Shown piece by piece: positions 32,982 through 41,368 of a stretch of DNA of 64,000 nucleotides. Source of the DNA: Crocinitomicaceae bacterium (GTDB lineage Bacteria > Bacteroidota > Bacteroidia > Flavobacteriales_D > Crocinitomicaceae); assembly GCA_024643365.1 (NCBI GenBank), contig JAHENC010000021.1, positions 252,629 to 316,628 on the forward strand, given 5' to 3'. How positions within the stretch are numbered: the stretch's first letter is position 1; the number at the start of each line of letters is the position of its first letter. The notes below the pieces were generated by a model. It searched no databases and had not been told where the DNA came from. It saw nothing but the letters and a program-made list of their open reading frames with translations. The position numbers were made by a program, and so were the translations under genes.

Positions 32982-33785
32982 ATGAACAAAAACAAAAAGA
33001 CGGCAGGAGGATTTTCAGCAATCGTTTCGTTTCTCGCTATTGCTATTGCATTAGTAGCAGGAGCATTGATTTACAGTAAAGTTTTTGGAGATCCAAGTAA
33101 CTTCGTTGATAACGATCCTACAGGAGAACCAATGGAAGGGAATTTGTATGGAGTAATCTACAAAGGTGGATTCATCGTACCAATTCTAGTAGCAATTAAC
33201 TTAATCATTATCATTTTCTCTATCGAGCGTCTAGTTACGTTATTGATGGCCAATGGAAAAGGTAATACAGATAAATTCATCGCGGCTATTAAAGGTCACA
33301 TGGAGAAAAAAGATTACAAAGCAGCAATCGCGCAATGTGACAAACAAAAAGGTTCATTGGCGAATGTAGTACGTGCTGGACTCGAGAAATACGAGCATGT
33401 AAACGGTGATTCAAGCTTAACGAAAGAGCAAAAATTAGAGTCTTTGAAAAAAGAATTAGAGGAAGCAACATCTTTAGAGTTGCCTATGCTTTCTAAAAAC
33501 TTAGCTGTTCTTTCTACTAGTGCTTCTGTTGCAACCTTAATCGGTTTGATCGGTACGGTACTTGGGATGATTCGTTCATTTGCTGCGATGTCAAAAGGTT
33601 CGCCGGATACAGCTGCACTTGCAACAGGTATCTCTGAGGCCTTGATCAACACAGCATTCGGTATTACCGCTTCTACTTTAGCGATCATCTTGTACAACTT
33701 CTTCTCTACGAAGATTGATACAATGACTTACAGCATCGACGAAGCAAGCTTCACGATTGTTCAAGACTTCTCTTCAACAAACTAA
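32982..33785 (+). CDS. exbB: ExbB/TolQ/MotA-family proton channel protein
   Basis: The 267-residue protein has membrane helices near residues 12-33, 57-80, ~170-195 and ~215-240. The conserved core is AVLSTSASVATLIGLIGTVLGM then ALINTAFGITASTLAIILYNFF. It forms the inner-membrane proton channel that drives TonB. It is the first gene of the unit exbB-exbD-exbD-tonB-small gene-PstS-like-TPR, with gaps of 30 bp or less through tonB. Confidence 0.93.
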   Translation: MNKNKKTAGGFSAIVSFLAIAIALVAGALIYSKVFGDPSNFVDNDPTGEPMEGNLYGVIYKGGFIVPILVAINLIIIIFSIERLVTLLMANGKGNTDKFIAAIKGHMEKKDYKAAIAQCDKQKGSLANVVRAGLEKYEHVNGDSSLTKEQKLESLKKELEEATSLELPMLSKNLAVLSTSASVATLIGLIGTVLGMIRSFAAMSKGSPDTAALATGISEALINTAFGITASTLAIILYNFFSTKIDTMTYSIDEASFTIVQDFSSTN

Positions 33786-33815
33786 TTGTTGGTCTAACAT
33801 TTAAAGGAACAAGCA

Positions 33816-34484
33816 ATGCCTAAATTAAAAATACCTAAAAGTTCTCCGTCCATAGACATGACGCCTATGGTGGACTTGGCATTCTTGCTTGTTACATTCT
33901 TTATGTTGGCCGCTTCTTTCCGCGCAAGTGAACCCGTTACGGTAAATACACCTTCCAGTATCAGTGATAAATTTATTCCTGAAAACGTGATTATGGTGAC
34001 CATTGACCAAGAAGGACGTGTGTTCTTTAACTTGTCTGGAGCTGAAGCAAGACGTGAAATGCTTACGAATATGATGGGTAAGTACAAAATGAGCCTTTCT
34101 GAAGAGCAAATCGAAAAGTTCACGTTCATGTCAACATTTGGTTGTACCATGCAAGAATTACCTTCTTACATTGATACAGGTGCGGATGATCGCATTACAT
34201 TCCAAACAAAAGGTATTCAAGTAGATTCAACAAAAACGAATGAATTATACGACTGGATTAGTTATGCTGGTGCTGCCGCTTTAAACTCTGCAAAAACAGC
34301 GTTTGAAGAAGCAAAACTGAAAGGCGAAAATCCAGAAGCGGAAGATTTTAAACCGAAATTCATCCTACGAGTTGACTCGAAAACGAAATACCAAAAAGCG
34401 GAAGATGTCATCAATGTGTTCAGGGAATTGAACTTAAATAACTTGAATTTCATAACTTCTTCGGAGCTCGCTCCGGTAAATTAA
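33816..34484 (+). CDS. exbD: ExbD-family biopolymer transport protein (first copy)
   Basis: The 222-residue protein has one N-terminal membrane helix after a basic start and the family motif SIDMTPMVDLAFLLVTFFML, with the functional Asp of MVDLAFLL inside the helix. The periplasmic part is longer (~180 residues) than in classical ExbD (~140 total), as is common in Bacteroidota. Together with ExbB and the second ExbD it should form the motor that energises TonB. Confidence 0.9.
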   Translation: MPKLKIPKSSPSIDMTPMVDLAFLLVTFFMLAASFRASEPVTVNTPSSISDKFIPENVIMVTIDQEGRVFFNLSGAEARREMLTNMMGKYKMSLSEEQIEKFTFMSTFGCTMQELPSYIDTGADDRITFQTKGIQVDSTKTNELYDWISYAGAAALNSAKTAFEEAKLKGENPEAEDFKPKFILRVDSKTKYQKAEDVINVFRELNLNNLNFITSSELAPVN

Positions 34485-34490
34485 TCAGAC

Positions 34491-35138
34491 ATGGCAGAAA
34501 TCGCAGAAGGCGGTGGCGGTGGCCACGGCAAAGGAAAGAAAAGAGCTAAAAAAAGCTCGACTCGAGTAGACATGACGCCCATGGTTGACTTGGCGTTCCT
34601 ACTCTTGACGTTCTTCGTCCTTACATCCACTTTTAGTAAGCCTAAAATGTTACCATTGGCTTATCCAGCAAAAGTTGACGAGAAAACAGATGTCAAAGGT
34701 CCAAAAATGAATAACGGGATTACCTTCCTACTTTCAGAAGACCGTATTTTCTATTACCAAGGTGAATACTACAACAAAGATCACCGCGATAAAGACGGTT
34801 CAGTAACGGAGTTAAAAGAAGTTGATTTTGGGACTGGAGAAAAAAGTGTAAGAAAATTGTTAGGAAAACTAAATAATTACGTTTTAGTTCAAAAGCAAGG
34901 TCTTGATGAAAAACTAAAACGCAAGGAACTTAACGACAGTACTTACCTTAAAAAGCTAGACGCACTTAGAGTGAAGAGAGAAGCACTGAAAGTACTGATC
35001 AAAACAGATGAAGAAGCGTTATGTAAGAATTTCATTGATCTTGTGGATGAGTTGAAAATTGCAGAAATCGGGGTAATCGCACCAGTTGACATTACACCAG
35101 GAGAACTGCAGTTGATGAAAGAAAAACTTAAAAAATAA
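34491..35138 (+). CDS. exbD: ExbD-family biopolymer transport protein (second copy)
   Basis: The 215-residue protein starts with a Gly/His/Lys-rich cytoplasmic tail (EGGGGGHGKGKKRAKK), then the ExbD helix RVDMTPMVDLAFLLLTFFVL with the conserved Asp. It starts 6 bp after the first exbD. Two different ExbD subunits in one operon imply a hetero-oligomeric motor, a common Bacteroidota arrangement. The periplasmic domain contains a Lys/Glu-rich helical segment near residues 115-175. Confidence 0.9.
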   Translation: MAEIAEGGGGGHGKGKKRAKKSSTRVDMTPMVDLAFLLLTFFVLTSTFSKPKMLPLAYPAKVDEKTDVKGPKMNNGITFLLSEDRIFYYQGEYYNKDHRDKDGSVTELKEVDFGTGEKSVRKLLGKLNNYVLVQKQGLDEKLKRKELNDSTYLKKLDALRVKREALKVLIKTDEEALCKNFIDLVDELKIAEIGVIAPVDITPGELQLMKEKLKK

Positions 35139-35143
35139 TTCGT

Positions 35144-36010
35144 ATGCAAGTCCTCTATGTCATCGTTGCTTTAGTCACAGGATTTTCTCTCCTAGACTAT
35201 TTAACTGCTCGTAAATGGCAGCAAGTAACATCAAACACGAGAAATGAAGTCGTTTTTGCGCACAGAAACAAAGCCTATGGTGCTTATGTCCTGAGAAGCA
35301 GCTACAACAAGCGTATGGTCATGATTATGGCTGGCTTGGTTCTTTTTGCAGCGTTATCTTTTGGTATTTCTGAACTTATCAAACGCTTACCTAAGGAAGA
35401 AGTTGAACTTCCTAAGGAAAACAGTAAAAACTTAACGTTACAACCACCAGCAGATGAAGTTCCGCCGCCAGTAACACCTCCTCTTCCCCCACCTCCAAAA
35501 TTGGAGCAAATGACGGCTTTCTTACCGCCAGTGATTGAGGATGATGTTGTAACAGATGTTCTTCCAACTCAAGCGGAATTGGAAAATACACGTGCAGGTG
35601 ATCAAAACATCGAAGGTGGAGACGAAGGTTGGGAATTGCCAACTGACGAACCAACAGGTGGGCCAGCGCTTACGCAAACGGTCATTGAACCTATCGAAAC
35701 ATGGGTTGAAGTGGAAGCAGAATTTACAGGTGGATACGAGAAATTAAATGAATTTGTTAATGATAATATCCGTCCTCCAGCTGAAGCAGCTGACCTAGGT
35801 GTAAACGGACGTGTTATTGTTCGCTTTGTCGTAGAAAAAGATGGAACCGTTTCTAATGCCGTTGTTGAAACCAAATTAGATGAGTGTCCAGCTTGTGATA
35901 AAGAAGCATTACGCGTGGTAAGTAAAATGCCGAAATGGAAAGCAGCATCGAATGCAGGTCGCGAAGTTCGTACCTATGTACGACTACCGATTAAATTCGA
36001 ATCTCAATAG
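35144..36010 (+). CDS. tonB: TonB energy transducer
   Basis: The 288-residue protein has a hydrophobic N-terminus (residues 2-18), the segment FAHRNKAYGAYVLRSSYNKR that is typical of this Bacteroidota TonB type, a second membrane helix (residues ~63-82), a Pro-rich linker (VPPPVTPPLPPPP) and a C-terminal TonB domain (residues ~195-288: GRVIVRFVVEKDGTVSNAVV, ALRVVSKMPKWKAA, RLPIKFE). Two predicted helices rather than one is a variation on the classical architecture. It spans the periplasm to push TonB-dependent receptors, quite possibly the receptor encoded at 21322-24168. Confidence 0.92.
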   Translation: MQVLYVIVALVTGFSLLDYLTARKWQQVTSNTRNEVVFAHRNKAYGAYVLRSSYNKRMVMIMAGLVLFAALSFGISELIKRLPKEEVELPKENSKNLTLQPPADEVPPPVTPPLPPPPKLEQMTAFLPPVIEDDVVTDVLPTQAELENTRAGDQNIEGGDEGWELPTDEPTGGPALTQTVIEPIETWVEVEAEFTGGYEKLNEFVNDNIRPPAEAADLGVNGRVIVRFVVEKDGTVSNAVVETKLDECPACDKEALRVVSKMPKWKAASNAGREVRTYVRLPIKFESQ

Positions 36011-36028
36011 GAAGAACCTAATTTATAG

Positions 36029-36063
36029 ATCCCCAATAGAATTTTCGATTGGGGATTTTTTTT
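36029..36063 (+). terminator. Terminator or attenuator inside the exbB-tonB-PstS operon
   Basis: ATCCCCAAT (36029-36037) and ATTGGGGAT (36048-36056) form a perfect 9-bp stem followed by a run of eight Ts. The next start codon (36070) is 7 bp later, so downstream genes depend on read-through or on a separate promoter. Confidence 0.82.
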
Positions 36064-36069
36064 GTCAAT

Positions 36070-36285
36070 ATGAAAACAAATATCATTCAAAATATCACCG
36101 GTGGACTCGTAGTAATCGTAGCCATTTTGTTTGCAGGAATGCTCACTTTCAATGACATCCTGCCTAACTTAAACGGTTGGAAAAGAATTACGACCATTAT
36201 CGTACTGGTCCTTTACGCCAGCTATCGTTTTTCACGTATTTACAAAGATTTCAAAAAGGATAACCAACAAAATCAACGTATATGA
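36070..36285 (+). CDS. Small two-helix membrane protein of the TonB/PstS-like operon
   Basis: The 71-residue protein starts at ATG 36070 (a TTG at 36049 lies inside the terminator stem and is unlikely). It has two hydrophobic helices (from GGLVVIVAILFAGMLTF and from ITTIIVLVLYASYRF) and a basic C-terminus (KDFKKDNQQNQRI). It overlaps the PstS-like gene by 4 bp, so the two are coupled. Small hydrophobic proteins at this spot are common in the equivalent operons of related bacteria; function is unknown. Confidence 0.75.
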   Translation: MKTNIIQNITGGLVVIVAILFAGMLTFNDILPNLNGWKRITTIIVLVLYASYRFSRIYKDFKKDNQQNQRI

Positions 36286-37205
36286 ACGGACGCATTTTTT
36301 TTCAAACAATTTTTTTAGTTGGAACACTCGTTGCCTGTGATTCTCCTCAGAATCCACTTGCCTACGTGAAAGAAACACACGGACGCGGCAAAGCAGTTGT
36401 ATATGTAGAAGAGTCTTTTAAACCGCTTTTTGAAACGTCGATTTCTACGTTTGAAAGTTTGAATCCAAAGGCTGACATCACCGCAAAATACCTTCCTGAA
36501 GGGAAAATCATTCAAGCATTTTTTGATGGAAACGTGAAAACTATTACCATTACACGTGATTTCACTAAAGCTGAAAAAAAATACCTCAAAAGTAAAAACG
36601 TCGAAGTAAGCAGTGACCGCATTGCATTAGACGCTGTTGCTTTGATTGTCAATCCTGAAAATACGGATACCACCATTAGTATTTCGAGATTAAGAAAAAT
36701 ACTTACCGATAAAAACAGTATTTGGCCAACTTCTAAACAATCCATTTCTGTGGTGTTTGATCAAATGAACTCTGCAAATTTCAATTACATTACCGACATG
36801 CTTCAAACGAAAAAGCTAGGAGACAATGTCTTCGCTGCAAAATCGAATGAAGAGGTGATCAATTTCGTTAAAAAGAATAAAAATGCCATCGGAATCATCG
36901 GCTTGAATTGGATTTCAAATCAAGAAGATTTTGAAGTATTGAACTTTTTGGACGGTATTCACGTGATGGACGTGAAACTTACCGAAGACAGTGAATCCTT
37001 CAAACCGATTAATGGTGTCATCTATACGAAAGAATATCCTCTCATACGCGATGTTTGGATGATCAACAAAGGAAGTCGAGCTGGATTGAATTCTGGATTC
37101 GTGAACTTCATGATGGGCGAAAAAGGACAAATCATCATTCATAAATCAGAACTAGTCCCTGCTAATAATCCGGTCCGTCTGATTCAAATGAGTCCTAAAC
37201 AATAA
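36282..37205 (+). CDS. PstS-like substrate-binding lipoprotein
   Basis: The 307-residue protein has a lipoprotein signal ending at the lipobox LVAC (Cys19). The mature part matches the PBP-like/PstS fold (PF12849 type): GKAVVYVEESFKPLFETSIS, DRIALDAVALIVNPEN, ISRLRKILTD, AIGIIGLNW and the C-terminal LNSGFVNFMMGEKGQIII. PstS binds phosphate for the Pst transporter, but no pstCAB genes are present. The protein is coupled to the TonB/ExbBD genes and probably works in the periplasm with a TonB-energised outer-membrane transporter, or as a sensor for PhoR. Phosphate binding is an inference from the fold. Confidence 0.8.
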   Translation: MNGRIFFQTIFLVGTLVACDSPQNPLAYVKETHGRGKAVVYVEESFKPLFETSISTFESLNPKADITAKYLPEGKIIQAFFDGNVKTITITRDFTKAEKKYLKSKNVEVSSDRIALDAVALIVNPENTDTTISISRLRKILTDKNSIWPTSKQSISVVFDQMNSANFNYITDMLQTKKLGDNVFAAKSNEEVINFVKKNKNAIGIIGLNWISNQEDFEVLNFLDGIHVMDVKLTEDSESFKPINGVIYTKEYPLIRDVWMINKGSRAGLNSGFVNFMMGEKGQIIIHKSELVPANNPVRLIQMSPKQ

Positions 37206-37297
37206 ATCTATATCATTTATCACAGCTTTTTTTTGCCAAACCATAAAACAAAGCTATTTTTGGCAAGCAAATTGATTAGCATACAAAAACATACAAA

Positions 37298-38902
37298 ATG
37301 AAAACCTTATTTTTAATCGGAGCAGCATTTTTAAGCAGCTTGACATTCGGTCAAACCTTGAAAGATGCCATTTACAAAACGGATAACGAACGTTATGCTG
37401 ATGCAATTAAAGATTTCGCGGCATTGGTAAAAGCGGATCCAATGAACGGTGAATTATACTTTTACTACGGTGACTGTTATTTTGACAAAGGTTTAGTTGA
37501 CTCTGCGAAAATGATGTGGAACAAAAGTTACGAAGTGGATAAACTTCGTGCGTTGCCATACGTTGCAGCAGGACGCGTGCTTTGGATTGATGGTAAAAAA
37601 CCAGAAGCTAAATTGGAATTTGACAAAGCGTTTGCCTTGACAAAAAAAGACAAATTAAAACGTGCAGAAGTCATCCGTGGAATGGCGAAGATTTTCATTA
37701 AGTCTGATGTGAAAGATTACGATCAAGCTTTATTGATCTTAGAAGAAGCCATTATAAAAGACCCGAAAAATGAGGATAACCTTTTATTGAAAGGTGATGC
37801 CCTTTATGCCAAAACACCAGATAACGCGAGTTTGGCGATTAAATCTTACTTGGCTGTATTGGATATTAATCCTAAATCTCCACGTGGAGTTGTGCGTGTA
37901 GCAAACGTATACCGTGCTGCTCAAAATCAAGAGTTGGCGAACCAAAAATACAAGGAAGCTAAACTGATCGACTCAACTTACGCTCCGGCTTACCGCGCGA
38001 ATGCAGAGTTAAACATGCGTTTCGGAAAGAAAAAAGCGGCAATTGAAGATTGGCAAAAATATTTAAGCCTGAACAACAATTTGGAGGCCCGATATTTGTA
38101 CACAACAGCACTTTTTAATGCGAAAGAATACTGTGAAGCCATTAATGAAGTGAATACATTAAATGCAATGAACTTCTCTAATTTCTATACAGAACGTATG
38201 TTGGCATTCTCTTACTTAGAATGTAACACAGATAGTACGAATATTAAAAAAGGATTAGATGCTTCCGCTCGTTTCTTTGCAGTAGTTCCAGCAAATATGA
38301 TTAGCTATATGGACTACAAAACCAAAGGAGCGCTTTTAATGAAAGCAGGAATGGATTCCCTTGGACTTGTTGAATACGAGAAAGCAATTGCTGTAAATGA
38401 GATTGCTGCGAAAGAATTGACAAGTGAAGTGGCGAAAATGTATTTTAAAGCGAAAAAATTCGACAAATCAATTGAGCTTTATACAAAACGTGCTCAATTA
38501 GTAGCTTTGACTTCAGCCGAAGAATACGAACTTGGAAAAGCTATTTACAATGGTCCTAAAGATTACGTATTGGCAGATTCAGCATTCGCAAGAGTACTTC
38601 GCTTATCTCCAAGTTACACTCCAGGATATTTGTGGAGAGCACGTTGTAATTACAAATTGGATTCAGCAAATGAGCGTTGGGCTGCACAGCCATACTACGA
38701 GAAAATCGTTGAGTTAGTAAAACCTGAGGAACGCGGATTACCAACAAATAAACCTTTGGTTCTGGAAGCTTGTCGTTACTTATGTGACTATTACGCAAAA
38801 TCAACTGCGAAAGATTTGGCTAAAACGAAATCGTTCTACGAAATTATTTTGCAAATCGAGCCAAATGATCCTACAGCAAAAGCAGCTTTAGGGATTAAGT
38901 AA
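37298..38902 (+). CDS. Periplasmic tetratricopeptide-repeat protein
   Basis: The 534-residue protein has a signal peptide (cut near TFGQ, residue 19) and about a dozen TPR helices pairs (for example ELYFYYGDCYFDKGLVDSA, NLLLKGDALYAKTPDNASLA, YAPAYRANAELNMRFGKKKA). No catalytic domain is seen. It ends the exbB-tonB-PstS-like unit after a 92-bp gap holding an inverted repeat (37233-37240 with 37259-37266). The same order, ending in a TPR protein, is familiar from other Bacteroidota; it is probably a periplasmic scaffold. Confidence 0.82.
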   Translation: MKTLFLIGAAFLSSLTFGQTLKDAIYKTDNERYADAIKDFAALVKADPMNGELYFYYGDCYFDKGLVDSAKMMWNKSYEVDKLRALPYVAAGRVLWIDGKKPEAKLEFDKAFALTKKDKLKRAEVIRGMAKIFIKSDVKDYDQALLILEEAIIKDPKNEDNLLLKGDALYAKTPDNASLAIKSYLAVLDINPKSPRGVVRVANVYRAAQNQELANQKYKEAKLIDSTYAPAYRANAELNMRFGKKKAAIEDWQKYLSLNNNLEARYLYTTALFNAKEYCEAINEVNTLNAMNFSNFYTERMLAFSYLECNTDSTNIKKGLDASARFFAVVPANMISYMDYKTKGALLMKAGMDSLGLVEYEKAIAVNEIAAKELTSEVAKMYFKAKKFDKSIELYTKRAQLVALTSAEEYELGKAIYNGPKDYVLADSAFARVLRLSPSYTPGYLWRARCNYKLDSANERWAAQPYYEKIVELVKPEERGLPTNKPLVLEACRYLCDYYAKSTAKDLAKTKSFYEIILQIEPNDPTAKAALGIK

Positions 38903-38915
38903 GATCTATAAAAAT

Positions 38916-38943
38916 AAAAAGGCGGATTTATCCGCCTTTTTTA
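38916..38943 (+). terminator. Rho-independent terminator after the TPR gene
   Basis: AAAAAGGCGGA and TCCGCCTTTTT form an 11-bp stem with a TTTA loop and T-run. It closes the TonB/PstS-like operon before the convergent ribE. Confidence 0.88.
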
Positions 38944-38984
38944 TGTCCCAATATTATTCTTTGGGATTCTATCCATTATACGTA

Positions 38985-39563
38985 CTAACGGTTCATCAAA
39001 CGAGCGACGTATTTACCGATAATATCGAATTCTAAGTTCACCTCATCACCAACAACTAACGTATGAAAGTTGGTGTGCTCATATGTATATGGAATAATAC
39101 ACACAGAAAATGCTCCGTCTTCGGAATCAACAACAGTTAAACTCGTGCCATTAATGGTCACTGATCCTTTTTCTACTGTGACGAAATCTGAATGATATTC
39201 AAAACGATAACGCCAACTGCCATCTTCATCCGTGATGGATACACAACGTGCTAATCCATCTACGTGTCCTTGGACTATGTGACCGTCAAGACGTCCATTG
39301 AAGCTCATACAACGCTCCAAATTGATTTTTGAACCAAGTTCCCAACTGCCAAGATTCGTCTTCTGCAGGGTCTCATGAATAGCCGTTACGGTATGTTTTC
39401 CCGGATTCAACTCGACAACTGTTAAACAACATCCATTGTGTGCAACACTTTGGTCAATTTTCAATTCGTCACTTAAGTTCGACTCAATCGTAAAGTGAAC
39501 ATTACTAGCATCCTTTTGGATGTTGGTAATCAATCCTATTTCTTCAATTATTCCTGTAAACAT
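38985..39563 (-). CDS. ribE: Riboflavin synthase alpha subunit
   Basis: The protein dismutates two 6,7-dimethyl-8-ribityllumazine molecules to riboflavin. It has the classical N-terminus MFTGIIEEIG and two tandem lumazine-binding beta-barrel repeats (SVAHNGCCLTVVE in the first, SVTINGTSLTVVD in the second, with GHIVQGHVDG between). I place the start at 39563 to give the conserved N-terminus (192 residues). An ATG at 39590 overlaps recJ by 4 bp and would add nine residues (MKIPLILDA), so translation from there is possible. Confidence 0.94.
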   Translation of the reverse strand: MFTGIIEEIGLITNIQKDASNVHFTIESNLSDELKIDQSVAHNGCCLTVVELNPGKHTVTAIHETLQKTNLGSWELGSKINLERCMSFNGRLDGHIVQGHVDGLARCVSITDEDGSWRYRFEYHSDFVTVEKGSVTINGTSLTVVDSEDGAFSVCIIPYTYEHTNFHTLVVGDEVNLEFDIIGKYVARLMNR

Positions 39564-39586
39564 AGCATCCAAAATTAAGGGAATTT

Positions 39587-41311
39587 TCATGAATCCGTCG
39601 CACGGATATCTTTTATGTTGAATTGCAAATTAGTTTTTCCGTTGAATTCGTTAGTTTCAAGAGTATAAGCCATGTCAAAAGCCATACCTTTCAACGTATG
39701 CTCTTCTTTGTCAGCGAGATTAAATCCAATGGCGTCGAAAGCCAAGCTGGATTCCGCTTGAACGACACGTAACTTTAAGTGCTTTTCTTTGAGGATACGT
39801 GCATCCGTTGCAAATAACTCTTTAGTACAAAAAACCGGTTTCATATTTCCGGGTCCAAACGGTTCAAATGCATCAATAATCTTTTTAATTCGCGGCAACT
39901 TTCCATTCCATACTGTTTGAATGTCATTTAAGTCGATGCCTAAATCGATTGTCTGTAAAGCTTCCAATGGAGCTCCATTTAGACGCTGTTTAACTTCCTG
40001 ATCAAACGCAAGGCGAAAAGCCTTCAAGTTTTCCTTGGGCATCGTTAATCCCGCTGCGTAATGATGTCCACCAAACTGGGTCAGATATTCCTTGCAAGAT
40101 TCCAATACATCGTAAAGATTAATCGAGCCAACGCTTCTAGCAGAACCAGTTAAAAGTCCATTTGATTCTGTTAACACAATCGTTGGGCGGTAATGGGTTT
40201 CAATGATGCGAGATGCAACGATTCCAACCACACCTTTATGCCAATCCTTTTGAAACACAAGGTTTGTATATTGATTCGGATGGTCTTTATCCTTGGAGAT
40301 CTGCTCAAGTGCTTCCTCCGTAATGGATTGATCAATAGTACGTCTCAAGGTATTGTCATCGTGAATTTCCTGCGCCAATTGTTTTATTTCTTCTTCATGA
40401 GAAGATAGCATCCAATCAACCGCCGTTTTACCACTTCGAATTCGACCTGCTGCGTTTACTCTCGGGGCAATCACAAATACGACATCCGTTAAACTAAGTG
40501 GAAGTTTTTTTCCAGCCAAGGTTAATAATTCTTCAAACGCCTTTCGAGGATGTTGATTCAATTGTATGAGTCCATGGTGGCAAAGAATGCGATTCTCACC
40601 TGTTACTTCGACAATATCGGCTCCAATACTCAATGCAAGTAAATCCAAGCTTTCGAATAGGGAATCTAAAGGAACACCATGGTCTATGAATAACGCTTGC
40701 ATTAACTTAAATCCAACTCCACATCCAGAAAGTTCCTTAAATGGATATACACAATCCACTCTTTTTGGATCGAGTACAATGCCATTTGGTATTTCATCTC
40801 CGGGGTGATGGTGGTCACAGATTATGAAATCTATGTCCATTTCTTTTGCTTTGGCGACTAGTTGATTCGACTTTATACCACAGTCAAGTGTGATGATCAA
40901 GGAACATTGCTCTGAATGAGCGTAATCAATTCCTTGTTGACTTAATCCGTATCCTTCTTTGTAGCGATCAGGAATGTAATATCGCACATTCGAATGAAAT
41001 TTTGTTAATTGCTCGAACATGAGTGCAACTGCGGTGGTACCATCCACGTCGTAGTCACCAAAAAGTAGGATGCCCTCTTGTTTTTTGATGGCATCGTTGA
41101 TTCGATTGACCGCAGCCTCCATATCTTTCATCAAGAATGGATCGTGGAGCTCATCTAAGCTTGGACGAAAAAAGCGCCTTGCCTCCATTTCGGTATGAAG
41201 TCCACGCTGAACCAATAATTCAGCGACGAACAAATCGACCTTCAATTGTTGACTTAATACATTGGCGACTTCCGCATCAACTGCGGGTTGAAACATCCAT
41301 TTTTTTTCCAT
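39587..41311 (-). CDS. recJ: Single-stranded-DNA-specific exonuclease RecJ
   Basis: The 574-residue protein has the DHH phosphoesterase signature: FGDYDVDGTTA near residue 80, TLDCGI, CDHHHPGDEIPNG, and the DHHA1 region with LTGSARSV and FGGHHYAAGLT. It degrades single-stranded DNA 5' to 3' in recombination and mismatch repair. The length fits the compact RecJ class. It is followed directly by ribE in the same direction. Confidence 0.95.
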   Translation of the reverse strand: MEKKWMFQPAVDAEVANVLSQQLKVDLFVAELLVQRGLHTEMEARRFFRPSLDELHDPFLMKDMEAAVNRINDAIKKQEGILLFGDYDVDGTTAVALMFEQLTKFHSNVRYYIPDRYKEGYGLSQQGIDYAHSEQCSLIITLDCGIKSNQLVAKAKEMDIDFIICDHHHPGDEIPNGIVLDPKRVDCVYPFKELSGCGVGFKLMQALFIDHGVPLDSLFESLDLLALSIGADIVEVTGENRILCHHGLIQLNQHPRKAFEELLTLAGKKLPLSLTDVVFVIAPRVNAAGRIRSGKTAVDWMLSSHEEEIKQLAQEIHDDNTLRRTIDQSITEEALEQISKDKDHPNQYTNLVFQKDWHKGVVGIVASRIIETHYRPTIVLTESNGLLTGSARSVGSINLYDVLESCKEYLTQFGGHHYAAGLTMPKENLKAFRLAFDQEVKQRLNGAPLEALQTIDLGIDLNDIQTVWNGKLPRIKKIIDAFEPFGPGNMKPVFCTKELFATDARILKEKHLKLRVVQAESSLAFDAIGFNLADKEEHTLKGMAFDMAYTLETNEFNGKTNLQFNIKDIRATDS

Positions 41312-41368
41312 CTCACTACTTCTTTACCTTAAGTTACGCATTTTTTCTGAGATGGACTTTACCCTTAT

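Noticed and set aside
37233..37266. Inverted repeat TTGCCAAA/TTTGGCAA before the TPR gene as a terminator
   Set aside because: An 18-nt loop and no T-run after the stem; it may be an operator or chance.
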